Shown here piece by piece: positions 1 to 6,824 of a stretch of DNA of 64,000 nucleotides. A program made the position numbers and the translations under genes. Origin of the DNA: Faecalibacterium duncaniae (GTDB lineage Bacteria; Bacillota; Clostridia; Oscillospirales; Ruminococcaceae); the NCBI RefSeq assembly GCF_010509575.1, contig NZ_CP048437.1, positions 1,116,001 through 1,180,000 on the forward strand. The letters are read 5' to 3'. Each line of letters begins with the position of its first letter. The stretch's first letter is position 1. The notes beneath the pieces were generated by a model that saw nothing but the letters and a program-made list of their open reading frames with translations, was not told the origin of the DNA and did no database searches.

Positions 1-1
1 C

Positions 2-46
2 GCGTCCGTCATTGCAGGCGGCCTGATCCTGACCCTGATGGCTTAA
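2..46 (+). CDS. 3' end of an upstream membrane protein gene (partial)
   Basis: Fifteen codons in frame end in TAA at 44-46. The visible tail is hydrophobic and rich in Ala, Gly, Ile and Leu, as at the C-terminus of a polytopic membrane protein. The following gene begins 13 bases later and looks like an OadG-related small subunit, so the best guess is the beta (OadB/GcdB-like) subunit of a sodium-translocating decarboxylase. That identity is inferred from context only. Confidence 0.4.
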   Translation, partial: ASVIAGGLILTLMA

Positions 47-59
47 CGGAGGTGATCGC

Positions 60-188
60 ATGCTTCATCTTACTTCGTGGATGACCACGCTGCCGATGAT
101 GCTGATCGGGATGGTCGGCATCATCCTTGTCATCGGCATCATTGTTCTGGCAGTGATGCTGCTCAACCGGCTGACGAGCCGGAAATAA
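60..188 (+). CDS. OadG-related small membrane subunit (42 aa)
   Basis: ATG at 60 follows a good ribosome binding site (GGAGGTGAT at 49-57). The 42-residue product has a short polar N-terminus (MLHLTSW), one transmembrane helix at about residues 12-36 made of Met, Ile, Val, Gly and Leu, and a basic tail ending in SRK. This size and layout match the OadG-related small subunits that accompany OadB-type beta subunits of sodium-pump decarboxylases, where they are thought to stabilise the membrane complex. It lies 13 bp after an upstream hydrophobic ORF and is followed at once by a terminator, so it is the last gene of its operon. Assignment rests on size, topology and position. Confidence 0.55.
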   Translation: MLHLTSWMTTLPMMLIGMVGIILVIGIIVLAVMLLNRLTSRK

Positions 189-191
189 AAG

Positions 192-231
192 AAAAAGGCG
201 ATGCAGCTGTTCAAAACTGCATCGCCTTTTT
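192..231. terminator. Bidirectional intrinsic terminator
   Basis: Perfect inverted repeat: AAAAAGGCGATGCAG at 192-206 pairs with its complement at 217-231. The A-run on one side and the T-run on the other let it end both the plus-strand small subunit gene and the convergent minus-strand dapL gene. Confidence 0.9.
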
Positions 232-243
232 GCTTGTGTAAGA

Positions 244-1431
244 TTACAGAGCCTGGATGGCGGCCTTGATGCGCTGGGCGGCGACCTTGGTCTTTTCGGC
301 ATCGCCGAAGGCGGTCAGGCGGAAGTAGCCCTCGCCGCACTCGCCGAAACCGACACCCGGGGTGCCGACAACGCCGCAGTTCTCCAGCAGCCAGTCGAAG
401 AACTCCCAACTCTTCATGCCGCCGGGGCAGCGCAGCCAGATGTAGGGGCTGTTCTTGCCGCCGCAGTACCACACGCCGCACTCGTCCAGCGCGTCAGCAA
501 TGACCTTGGCGTTCTGGCGGTAGTAATCGAGGTTGGCCTGGATCTCAGCCATGCCGCTCTCGGTGAACACGGCGGCAGCAGCGCGCTGAACGACGTAGGG
601 CACGCCGTTGAACTTGGTGGTCTGGCGGCGCAGCCACAGCTTGTTCAGGTTCATGCCCTCGCGCTCCAGCTCGTGGGGCACGATGGTGTAGCCGCAGCGG
701 GTGCCGGTGAAGCCTGCGATCTTGGAGAAGGAGCAGATCTCAATGGCGCACTCGCGGGCACCCTCTACCTCAAAGATGCTGCGTGCCAGAGCGGGATCGG
801 TGATGAAGCACTCGTAGGCGGCATCGTACAGGATAACGGCGTTGTTCTTTTTGGCGTAGTCCACCCAGGCCTTGAGCTGCTCGCGGGTGTAGGCGGCACC
901 GGTGGGGTTGTTGGGGCTGCAGATGTAGATGATGTCAGCCTTCACGCTGTCATCGGGCATCCCCAGGAAGCCGTTCTCCTGGCTGGTGCGGCTGTAAATG
1001 ATCTTGCGGCCGTCGGTCACGTTGTCGTCCACATAGGTGGGGTAAACGGGGTCCGGAACCAGAACGGTGTTGTCCACATCAAACAGGCCCAGCACATTGG
1101 CCAGGTCGCTCTTGGCACCGTCGGAGATAAAGATCTCATCCTCAGCCAGCTGGGTGCCGCGGCCTGCGTAGTAGCCCTGAATGGCCTGCTTCAGGAACGG
1201 ATAGCCCTGCTCGGGGCCGTAGCCGTGGAAGCCCTCCTTGGTGCCCATCTCAGCGGCGGCATCCTGCATGGCGGTGACCACGCACTTTGCCAGAGGCTGG
1301 GTCACATCGCCGATGCCCAGGCGGATGATCTCCTTTTCGGGGTGTGCTTCCTGATAGGCGGCCACCTTGTGGGCAATGTCCACGAACAGGTAGCTTGCCT
1401 TCAGCTCGCCGTAATGGTGATTCATTTTCAT
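244..1431 (-). CDS. dapL: LL-diaminopimelate aminotransferase
   Basis: DapL converts tetrahydrodipicolinate plus glutamate directly to LL-diaminopimelate, the one-step route to lysine and peptidoglycan precursors. The 395-residue length is normal for this fold-type I PLP aminotransferase. Visible landmarks are CSPNNPTGA at 171-179, the YDAAYECF segment near 202-209, and SFSKIAGFTGTRCG with the PLP lysine at residue 237. The ATG at 1431 has a GAGGGAA ribosome site upstream; an in-frame ATG two codons later is a weaker alternative. dapF lies upstream on the same strand (next gene at 1608-2447), so two consecutive steps of the meso-diaminopimelate pathway are adjacent, with a repeat element of about 140 bp between them. 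Confidence 0.95.
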   Translation of the reverse strand: MKMNHHYGELKASYLFVDIAHKVAAYQEAHPEKEIIRLGIGDVTQPLAKCVVTAMQDAAAEMGTKEGFHGYGPEQGYPFLKQAIQGYYAGRGTQLAEDEIFISDGAKSDLANVLGLFDVDNTVLVPDPVYPTYVDDNVTDGRKIIYSRTSQENGFLGMPDDSVKADIIYICSPNNPTGAAYTREQLKAWVDYAKKNNAVILYDAAYECFITDPALARSIFEVEGARECAIEICSFSKIAGFTGTRCGYTIVPHELEREGMNLNKLWLRRQTTKFNGVPYVVQRAAAAVFTESGMAEIQANLDYYRQNAKVIADALDECGVWYCGGKNSPYIWLRCPGGMKSWEFFDWLLENCGVVGTPGVGFGECGEGYFRLTAFGDAEKTKVAAQRIKAAIQAL

Positions 1432-1460
1432 AAGTTGTTCCCTCGCTTTATATGATTGCC

Positions 1461-1601
1461 CGCCCTCTCAGGCCGCTTCGCGTCCAGCTCTCCCAAAGGG
1501 AGAGCCGATGCAGCGTCTACGCCAGCAGAAGCTGACCGTTGAGCCGCAATTGCCTCTCCCTTTGGGAGAGGTGGCATTGCAAAGCAATGACGGAGAGGGC
1601 G
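1461..1601. repeat. MITE-like inverted repeat element, copy A
   Basis: The outer ends CGCCCTCTC (1461-1469) and GAGAGGGCG (1593-1601) are inverted repeats. Inside lie CAGCTCTCCCAAAGGGAGAG and, inverted, CTCTCCCTTTGGGAGAGGTG, then GCATTGCAAAGCAATGACGG next to the right end. The same architecture recurs at 8228, 9524, 13657, 19051 and 33491. It sits between dapF and dapL on their common transcript and could fold into a long RNA hairpin. Confidence 0.85.
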
Positions 1602-1607
1602 AGGATG

Positions 1608-2447
1608 TTAAACTTCCGCAACTCCCTCGTACACCGTGACAGCGCTGCCGGTCATCAGCAGCTGCCTGCCGGGCAGTACCCGGATGACCAGCTCACCGCC
1701 GCGCAGCTGCACATGGATATCCTGCCCGGCGGGGCAGATGCCCAGCTCGGTCAGAGCCGCCACGGTGGCACAGGTGCCGGTGCCGCAGGCCCAGGTCTCG
1801 CCGCTGCCGCGTTCCCACACCCGCATCTTCAGGTGGGCGGCATCCACCACCTGCACGAACTCGGTGTTGATGCGCTCCGGGAAGTTGGCATGATGCTCGA
1901 ACGCCGGGCCGATGGCTTCCAGCTTCAGGCTGTCCACATCCTCCACCACGGTCACGCAGTGGGGGTTGCCCACGCTGATGCAGGTCACCTTCCACACTTT
2001 TCCCTCTACGGTGAGCGGCTGATCCACCAGCGGGTCCTCGCCCATGTGGATGGCAGGCAGGTCAGCCGGCAGGGTGCTGTAAGTGCCCATCTCCACCTGC
2101 CACAGCTGTGCGCCCTGCCGGGTGATGCGCTTGACACCGCTGTTGGTGTCGATGGCCAGGACAGGCTTTTCCACCCCGTGGGTGTAGAGCCACTCGGCCA
2201 CACAGCGCACGCCGTTGCCGCACATCTGGGCCTCGCTGCCGTCTGCGTTGAAAATGCGCATCCGGCCATCGGCCCCGGGGGTCACAGGGGCGCAGATACA
2301 GATGATGCCGTCTGCACCCACGGAAAAATGCCGGGCTGAGAGCCGCTGTGCAAGCGCGGCAATGTCTGCGGGCACACCGGATGCACGGCAGTCCAGATAG
2401 ATGTAATCATTGGCACAGCCCTGCATCTTGGTAAATGACAATTTCAT
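1608..2447 (-). CDS. dapF: Diaminopimelate epimerase
   Basis: DapF interconverts LL- and meso-diaminopimelate, supplying meso-DAP for peptidoglycan and for lysine. The start is the ATG at 2447 (MKLSFTKMQG), preceded by AAGGAG; longer upstream in-frame extension is not family-like. The product is 279 aa, the usual length. Both catalytic cysteine motifs are present: MCGNGVRC (Cys76) and GSGETWACGTGTCA near residue 220. The next gene on the strand is dapL, making a short dapF-dapL unit with a promoter at 2527-2555. Confidence 0.95.
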   Translation of the reverse strand: MKLSFTKMQGCANDYIYLDCRASGVPADIAALAQRLSARHFSVGADGIICICAPVTPGADGRMRIFNADGSEAQMCGNGVRCVAEWLYTHGVEKPVLAIDTNSGVKRITRQGAQLWQVEMGTYSTLPADLPAIHMGEDPLVDQPLTVEGKVWKVTCISVGNPHCVTVVEDVDSLKLEAIGPAFEHHANFPERINTEFVQVVDAAHLKMRVWERGSGETWACGTGTCATVAALTELGICPAGQDIHVQLRGGELVIRVLPGRQLLMTGSAVTVYEGVAEV

Positions 2448-2471
2448 GGAGCATTCTCCTTTACAGGCGGG

Positions 2472-2509
2472 ACCTCTGCGGCCATGCTGAGGCAGCATGG
2501 CTGAGAGGT
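2472..2509. repeat. Short member of the repeat family in the dapF leader
   Basis: ACCTCT (2472-2477) and AGAGGT (2504-2509) flank GCCATGCTGAGGCAGCATGGC, a tight hairpin at 2481-2501. It looks like a roughly 38-bp minimal version of the larger intergenic repeats and is transcribed in the dapF 5' leader. It could be an unrelated regulatory hairpin. Confidence 0.5.
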
Positions 2510-2526
2510 TTGGTTCGTCACATATA

Positions 2527-2555
2527 ATCATAAGAATCAAACGGGCTTCTGTCAA
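2527..2555 (-). promoter_or_regulatory. dapF promoter
   Basis: On the minus strand, a perfect -35 TTGACA (2550-2555) and a -10 TATGAT (2527-2532) are separated by 17 bp. The transcript would carry a leader of about 75 bases containing the hairpin at 2481-2501 before the dapF ATG. Confidence 0.8.
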
Positions 2556-2627
2556 GCAAAAAAGAGGGCTTTGTGCAATTTTCATCGGTTTTTTCTGCCC
2601 GTAAAGGGCCGGAATGCAAAACAGGGC

Positions 2628-2656
2628 TTGACAAGATACGGCCCATGGGATATAAA
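2628..2656 (+). promoter_or_regulatory. acpP promoter
   Basis: TTGACA at 2628-2633 and TATAAA at 2651-2656 with a 17-bp spacer, upstream of acpP. It is divergent from the dapF promoter, about 70 bp away. Confidence 0.8.
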
Positions 2657-2734
2657 AAGAGAGAGTGCTTTTGCGCGCCGGAGAGGGCGTGCAGGCAGAG
2701 AAGAAAGAATCATTGACAAAAGGAGACCGCGACG

Positions 2735-2968
2735 ATGGATACTTTTGAAAAGATCCGTGCACTGCTGGCAGAGCAGCTGGATATTGACCCTGCTAAGATC
2801 ACGATGGAGAGCGACATTATGAGTGATTTCGAGGCCGACAGCCTGGATATCGTGGACATGGTGATGACGCTGGAGGATGAGTTTGGCATTGAGGTGCCGG
2901 ACGATGCCATCGAGAATCTGCGCACCGTGGGCGACGTGGTGGAATTTGTGGACAGCCACAAGGGCTGA
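2735..2968 (+). CDS. acpP: Acyl carrier protein
   Basis: A 77-residue acidic four-helix protein that carries acyl chains on 4'-phosphopantetheine during fatty acid synthesis. The attachment motif ADSLDIV is intact, with the modified serine at residue 36. AAAGGAGA precedes the ATG at 2735. It stands alone between its own promoter and a terminator rather than in a fab operon, so the other fatty-acid genes must lie elsewhere. Confidence 0.95.
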   Translation: MDTFEKIRALLAEQLDIDPAKITMESDIMSDFEADSLDIVDMVMTLEDEFGIEVPDDAIENLRTVGDVVEFVDSHKG

Positions 2969-2980
2969 TAACAGTTTTGC

Positions 2981-3034
2981 AAAAAGGCCCCGCACCCGCA
3001 GCGCTGCACACGGCGGCACTGCAGCGGGGCTTTT
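2981..3034 (+). terminator. acpP terminator
   Basis: GCCCCGC at 2987-2993 pairs with GCGGGGC at 3024-3030, followed by TTTT. The long GC-rich loop can form extra internal pairing. Confidence 0.75.
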
Positions 3035-3101
3035 AATATGAGCTCGTGCGGAACGGCTGGAACACAGGCGTTTGGCGCACGGCTTAGGAGGATATAACAA
3101 A

Positions 3102-4541
3102 ATGGCAAAAGACAACAAGAAGCTTGTGCAGGCGATCACCAGCCAGGAAGAAAACTTTGCACAGTGGTACACCGACATCTGCGTCAAGGCAGAGCTGGTG
3201 GAGTACTCCAGTGTCAAGGGCTTCATCATCCTGCGCCCCTATGGTCAGGCCATCTGGGAGCTGATCCAGAAGGACATGGATGCCCGGTTCAAGGCAACCG
3301 GTCACGAGAACGTGGCCATGCCCGTGCTGATCCCCGAGAGCCTGCTGCAGAAGGAAGGCGAGCTGGTCAATGGCTTCGCGCCGGAGGTGGCGTGGGTCAC
3401 GATGGGCGGCTCTGACAAGCTGGAAGAGCGCCTGGCAGTGCGTCCCACCAGCGAGACCATGTTCTGTGACCACTGGTCCCGCGTGCTGCACAGCTACCGT
3501 GAGCTGCCCATGAAGTACAACCAGTGGTGCAGCGTGGTGCGCTGGGAAAAGACCACCCGTCCCTTCCTGCGCAGCCGTGAGTTCTGGTGGCAGGAAGGCC
3601 ACACCATCCACGAGACTGCCGCCGAGGCCGAGGCCGAGACCCAGCAGCAGCTGAACTGCTACGCGGATGTCTGCGAGCAGGATCTGGCCATCCCTGTTGT
3701 CAAGGGCCGCAAGACTGATAAGGAGAAGTTTGCCGGTGCTGAGGCTACCTATACCATCGAGGCCATGATGAAGGACGGCAAGGCCCTGCAGAGCGGCACC
3801 AGCCATTACTTCGGCGATAAGTTCAGCAAGGCTTACGACGTGACCTTTACCGGCCGCGACAACCAGCTGCATCACCCGTTCCAGACCAGCTGGGGCGTTT
3901 CCACCCGTCTGGTGGGTGCCATCATTATGACCCACGGCGATGACGACGGCCTGATCCTGCCCCCGGCAGTGGCCCCCATCCAGGTCGTGGTCGTGCCCAT
4001 CGCCGCCCACAAGCCCGGCGTTTCCGAGAAGGCCGCTGAACTGGCTGAGAAGATCAGCAAGTATGCCCGCGTCAAGCTGGACGACAGCGACAACGCCCCC
4101 GGCTGGAAGTTCTCCCAGTGGGAGATGAAGGGTGTGCCCCTGCGCCTGGAGATCGGCCCCAAGGATCTGGAAAAGAACCAGTGCGTGCTGGTTCGCCGCG
4201 ACACCCGTGAAAAGATCTTCGTGAGCCTGGACGAGCTGGAGACCGCAATCCCGGCCCAGCTGGAGGCCCTGCGCAAGGACCTGTACGAGCGTGCCCTCGC
4301 CAACCGCGAGAAGCGCACCTGGGCAGCCACCACCATGGAGGAAGTCAAGGAGCTGGCCAAGGCCAACACCGGTTACATCAAGACCATGTGGTGCGGCGAC
4401 CTGGCCTGCGAGATGAAGATGAAGGAAGAGGCTGGCCTGTCCAGCCGCTGCATGCCCTTTGAGCAGGAGCACATCAGCGATGTCTGCCCCTGCTGCGGCA
4501 AGCCCGCCAGCAAGATGGTCTACTGGGGCGTGGCCTACTAA
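3102..4541 (+). CDS. proS: Prolyl-tRNA synthetase (short, archaeal/eukaryal-type)
   Basis: Class IIa synthetase charging tRNA-Pro. The start is the ATG at 3102 (MAKDNKK), 8 bp after AGGAGG; an in-frame codon 30 bp upstream has no such site. The 479-residue protein lacks the large insertion of bacterial-type ProRS and instead ends in a Cys-rich zinc-binding region ([11 protein letters not shown]) and the terminal Tyr typical of the archaeal/eukaryal-like type common in Firmicutes. Class II signatures are visible, including [13 protein letters not shown] and the [13 protein letters not shown] segment. No T-box leader fits in the 130 bp upstream. Confidence 0.95.
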   Translation: MAKDNKKLVQAITSQEENFAQWYTDICVKAELVEYSSVKGFIILRPYGQAIWELIQKDMDARFKATGHENVAMPVLIPESLLQKEGELVNGFAPEVAWVTMGGSDKLEERLAVRPTSETMFCDHWSRVLHSYRELPMKYNQWCSVVRWEKTTRPFLRSREFWWQEGHTIHETAAEAEAETQQQLNCYADVCEQDLAIPVVKGRKTDKEKFAGAEATYTIEAMMKDGKALQSGTSHYFGDKFSKAYDVTFTGRDNQLHHPFQTSWGVSTRLVGAIIMTHGDDDGLILPPAVAPIQVVVVPIAAHKPGVSEKAAELAEKISKYARVKLDDSDNAPGWKFSQWEMKGVPLRLEIGPKDLEKNQCVLVRRDTREKIFVSLDELETAIPAQLEALRKDLYERALANREKRTWAATTMEEVKELAKANTGYIKTMWCGDLACEMKMKEEAGLSSRCMPFEQEHISDVCPCCGKPASKMVYWGVAY

Positions 4542-4571
4542 GCCGCTCCACAGTCAAAGCCTGATCCGATG

Positions 4572-4612
4572 AAAAAAGCAGCTTTCCCGTCCAGCGGGAG
4601 AGCTGCTTTTTT
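4572..4612 (+). terminator. proS terminator
   Basis: AAAAAAGCAGCTTTCCCG (4572-4589) pairs with CGGGAGAGCTGCTTTTTT (4595-4612) around a 5-nt loop and ends in a T-run. Confidence 0.9.
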
Positions 4613-4623
4613 GTGTCTGCCTA

Positions 4624-4664
4624 TTGACAACTATGTATCTACTGTATATACTGTAAATATACAG
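4624..4664 (+). promoter_or_regulatory. Promoter and probable GntR operator
   Basis: Consensus promoter: TTGACA 4624-4629, 17-bp spacer, TATACT 4647-4652. A perfect inverted repeat, CTGTATAT (4642-4649) and ATATACAG (4657-4664) with a 7-nt gap, overlaps the -10 box. Being AT-rich and palindromic next to a YtrA-type regulator, it is a natural autoregulatory operator. Confidence 0.8.
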
Positions 4665-4684
4665 ACGCAACGGAGGCGGCAGAT

Positions 4685-5056
4685 ATGAATCTCTTCATCG
4701 ATAACAAGAGCGGTGCACCCATCTACGAGCAGCTCTACACCCAGATCAAGAACCAGATTTTGAGCGGAGAACTGCAGCCGGAGGAAGCTATGCCGTCCAT
4801 CCGGGGGCTGGCGCGGGATCTGCGCATCAGTGTTATTACTACAAAGCGGGCCTACGATGAGCTGGAACAGGAGGGTTTTTTGTATGCGGTGCCCGCCAAG
4901 GGCTTTTTCGTGGCAGCGAAAAACACCGAGCTGCTTCGGGAAGAGAACCTGAAAAAAATCGAAGCACACCTGACGGAAGCCGTCCGGCTGGCGGCTCCCT
5001 GCGGGCTGACCAAACAGGAACTGACCGAAATGTTGGAATTGCTGTGGGAGGAATGA
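4685..5056 (+). CDS. GntR-family (YtrA-like) transcriptional regulator
   Basis: A 123-residue protein with an N-terminal winged helix (residues about 9-77, IYEQLYTQIKNQILSGEL...PSIRGLARDLRIS) and only a short helical tail, the layout of the YtrA subfamily, which controls its own ABC transporter operon. GGAGG lies 8 bp before the ATG. It is followed after 3 bp by an ABC ATPase and then by a permease. In known family members effectors include cell-wall-active peptides; nothing here identifies the ligand. Confidence 0.88.
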   Translation: MNLFIDNKSGAPIYEQLYTQIKNQILSGELQPEEAMPSIRGLARDLRISVITTKRAYDELEQEGFLYAVPAKGFFVAAKNTELLREENLKKIEAHLTEAVRLAAPCGLTKQELTEMLELLWEE

Positions 5057-5059
5057 ACC

Positions 5060-5902
5060 ATGAACGCATTAGAACTGCACGGCCTTGAAAAGCACTACCC
5101 GGATTTTACGCTGGGGCCCATTGATCTGGAACTGCCCGGCGGCACAGTCTGCGGGCTGATCGGTGAGAACGGTGCGGGCAAGAGCACGACCATTAAGCTG
5201 ATCCTGGACATGATCGACGGAGACGCTGGCACTGTGAAGCTGTTCGGGCAGGAGGGAATCACCCCGCTTGCCAAAGCCGATATCGGCGTGGTGCTGGGCG
5301 GCGAGGGCATCCCCACCTGCCTGACCGCGCTGCAGGTGGGTAAAGTGATGGCGGGCATCTATCCCAATTGGGATGCCGCCGCTTACGCGGATTATTGTAA
5401 GCGCTTTGACCTGCCGGAGAACAAGAAGTACGGCGACTATTCCACCGGCATGAAGATGAAACAGTGCCTTGCCGTGGCACTTTCTCATCACCCCAAGCTG
5501 CTGCTGCTGGACGAAGCCACCAGCGGTCTGGACCCGGTGGTGCGGGATGAGCTCATCGATCTGCTGCTGGACTTTGTGCGGGATGAGAACCATGCAATTT
5601 TGATCTCGTCCCACATCGTCAGCGATTTGGAAAAGCTCTGCGATACCATTGCCTTTCTGCACAAGGGGAAGCTCCTGCTCTGTGAGGACAAGGACACGCT
5701 GCGGGAGGAGTACGCCCTCTGGCACGGCACTGCCGGGCAATTGGAGGAGCTGGATAAAAACGCCATCGTCAGCCGTCGGGTGACAGCCTACGGGGCCGAG
5801 GCACTGGTGAAGAGGGAACTTGTCCCGGCGGGCAGCACCCTGACACCGGTGAGCATCGAAGAACTGTTCGTTTTGATGGTGAAAGGGGAGAATGTGCGAT
5901 GA
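5060..5902 (+). CDS. ABC transporter ATP-binding protein
   Basis: A 280-residue ATPase. Walker A GENGAGKST is at about 35-43, the signature is the variant YSTGMKMKQCLA, and Walker B is LLLLDEATSGLDP, followed by the H-loop in ISSHIVSDLEK. The closest layout is YtrB/ABC-2 type exporters regulated by GntR proteins. It starts 3 bp after the regulator gene and overlaps the permease gene by 4 bp (ATGA), so the three genes form a translationally coupled operon. Confidence 0.92.
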   Translation: MNALELHGLEKHYPDFTLGPIDLELPGGTVCGLIGENGAGKSTTIKLILDMIDGDAGTVKLFGQEGITPLAKADIGVVLGGEGIPTCLTALQVGKVMAGIYPNWDAAAYADYCKRFDLPENKKYGDYSTGMKMKQCLAVALSHHPKLLLLDEATSGLDPVVRDELIDLLLDFVRDENHAILISSHIVSDLEKLCDTIAFLHKGKLLLCEDKDTLREEYALWHGTAGQLEELDKNAIVSRRVTAYGAEALVKRELVPAGSTLTPVSIEELFVLMVKGENVR

Positions 5903-6525
5903 AAGGACTGCTGCTGAAAGACTGGTATCAAGTCAAAACAAATATGCGGATGATGTACCTCACGATGCTGGCCGTGCTGGCGATCTGGATCCTGAGCACT
6001 TCCGGGGATTCGAGCTTTGCGGTGAATTATTCAGCTATTTTTCTGGGGATCATGCCCGCCTACCTGCTTTCCTACGACCACGCCAGCGGGTGGACGGAGT
6101 ACAGCTTTGCCCTGCCGCTGAGCAAGGAACTTCAGGTGGCAGAAAAATATCTCGTGGGTCTGCTTTGCACGGCGGTCTCTGCGGCGCTGAACGGAATTTT
6201 CTGCGGCATCCGGTTCTGTATGGGAAAACCGCTTCCTGCGATGCCGATCGGCCTTTTGCTGGGGGCGGGCGCAGCTTCCATCCTGCTGATAAACGGGATC
6301 ATGCTGCCGCTGTACTACCGTTTTGGCGCAGAAAAGGCGCGGATGCTCTACATGCTGATGTTTGCCGGAATGGGCGCTGCCCTGGGCGGCGGGATGGTCC
6401 TGATGGATGCCGTGCCGGAACCAGGCGCGGCCATTGCCATCGTCGGTGTGCTGGCAGCGGTGCTGGCCCTGTATGCCGTGTCCTGGCGGGTGTCGGTGGC
6501 ATGGTATGGAAAGTATAAGAAGTAA
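5899..6525 (+). CDS. ABC-2 type permease
   Basis: A 208-residue integral membrane protein with about six hydrophobic segments; it begins MKGLLLKDWYQVKTN, a typical ABC-2 amphipathic N-terminus. The ATG at 5899 overlaps the stop of the ATPase gene. Together with the ATPase and GntR regulator it should form a small exporter, substrate unknown. Only a weak hairpin (6517-6534) follows, so transcription might continue into the mgtE leader. Confidence 0.85.
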   Translation: MKGLLLKDWYQVKTNMRMMYLTMLAVLAIWILSTSGDSSFAVNYSAIFLGIMPAYLLSYDHASGWTEYSFALPLSKELQVAEKYLVGLLCTAVSAALNGIFCGIRFCMGKPLPAMPIGLLLGAGAASILLINGIMLPLYYRFGAEKARMLYMLMFAGMGAALGGGMVLMDAVPEPGAAIAIVGVLAAVLALYAVSWRVSVAWYGKYKK

Positions 6526-6577
6526 GCTCTTCTTTGTGCAATATAGCAATAATCCGGTAAAAAAACTGTAAAAGGGG

Positions 6578-6606
6578 TTGAAAAATCCGGCCCGGCGTAG
6601 TATGAT
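6578..6606 (+). promoter_or_regulatory. Promoter of the mgtE leader
   Basis: TTGAAA 6578-6583, 17-bp spacer, TATGAT 6601-6606. It predicts a start near 6613 and a 5' leader of about 210 nt before mgtE. Confidence 0.75.
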
Positions 6607-6652
6607 AACGGGGCTGAAAGAAAAATCTTACACCAAGGAGGAGTTTGTTTCC

Positions 6653-6733
6653 ATGTCCAGTGACCATACGGATCACCCCAAACAACGCTTCTCCTGCGAT
6701 GCGGGCCGTGCAAACGTGTTAGCCGCATCCTGA
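6653..6733 (+). CDS. Putative 26-aa leader peptide upstream of mgtE
   Basis: ATG at 6653 follows a strong AAGGAGGAG site at 6634-6642. The 26-codon frame begins MSSDHTDHPKQRF and ends at TGA 6731-6733. It is polar, rich in Asp, His, Ser and Arg, and is not recognisable as a protein domain. Its strong ribosome site, its location in the mgtE leader and the alternative RNA pairings just downstream suggest that its translation, rather than its product, matters. It was found by reading and is not supported by homology. Confidence 0.55.
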   Translation: MSSDHTDHPKQRFSCDAGRANVLAAS

Positions 6734-6791
6734 ACTGCATGCCCTTTGTACACCGCAGGAGTTGTAACCAGACCGATGCGGTGTATTTTTT
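6691..6791 (+). promoter_or_regulatory. Terminator/antiterminator ahead of mgtE
   Basis: A 9-bp perfect stem, TACACCGCA (6749-6757) with TGCGGTGTA (6777-6785), is followed by six T (6786-6791), an intrinsic terminator 33 bp before the mgtE ATG. CTCCTGCG (6691-6698), inside the leader ORF, is an exact complement of CGCAGGAG (6754-6761) and would disrupt the terminator stem. This mutually exclusive pairing is the form of a transcription attenuator. No M-box riboswitch motif was recognised. Confidence 0.65.
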
Positions 6792-6824
6792 ATGCCCGGA
6801 AACGGGAAACGGAGGGACCAAACC

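Noticed and set aside
2969..3101. T-box leader for proS
   Set aside because: The 130-bp interval is filled by the acpP terminator and has no T-box sequence or specifier-loop structure.
3084..4472. 462-codon open frame opposite proS, and similar long frames opposite GH13 (11698-13659), mgtE (6348-8195), mreB (20512-22395) and the ene-reductase (30727-33177)
   Set aside because: Each is antisense to a gene with clear catalytic motifs and has Gly/Leu/His/Gln-rich translation typical of shadows.
5892..6518. Second 208-codon frame overlapping the ABC-2 permease on the same strand
   Set aside because: It is Arg/Gly/Ala-rich out-of-frame translation; the frame starting at 5899 has membrane helices and a proper ATGA overlap.
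6526..6824. M-box magnesium riboswitch upstream of mgtE
   Set aside because: The conserved M-box blocks were not found by eye; the region is better explained by a leader ORF with terminator and antiterminator.
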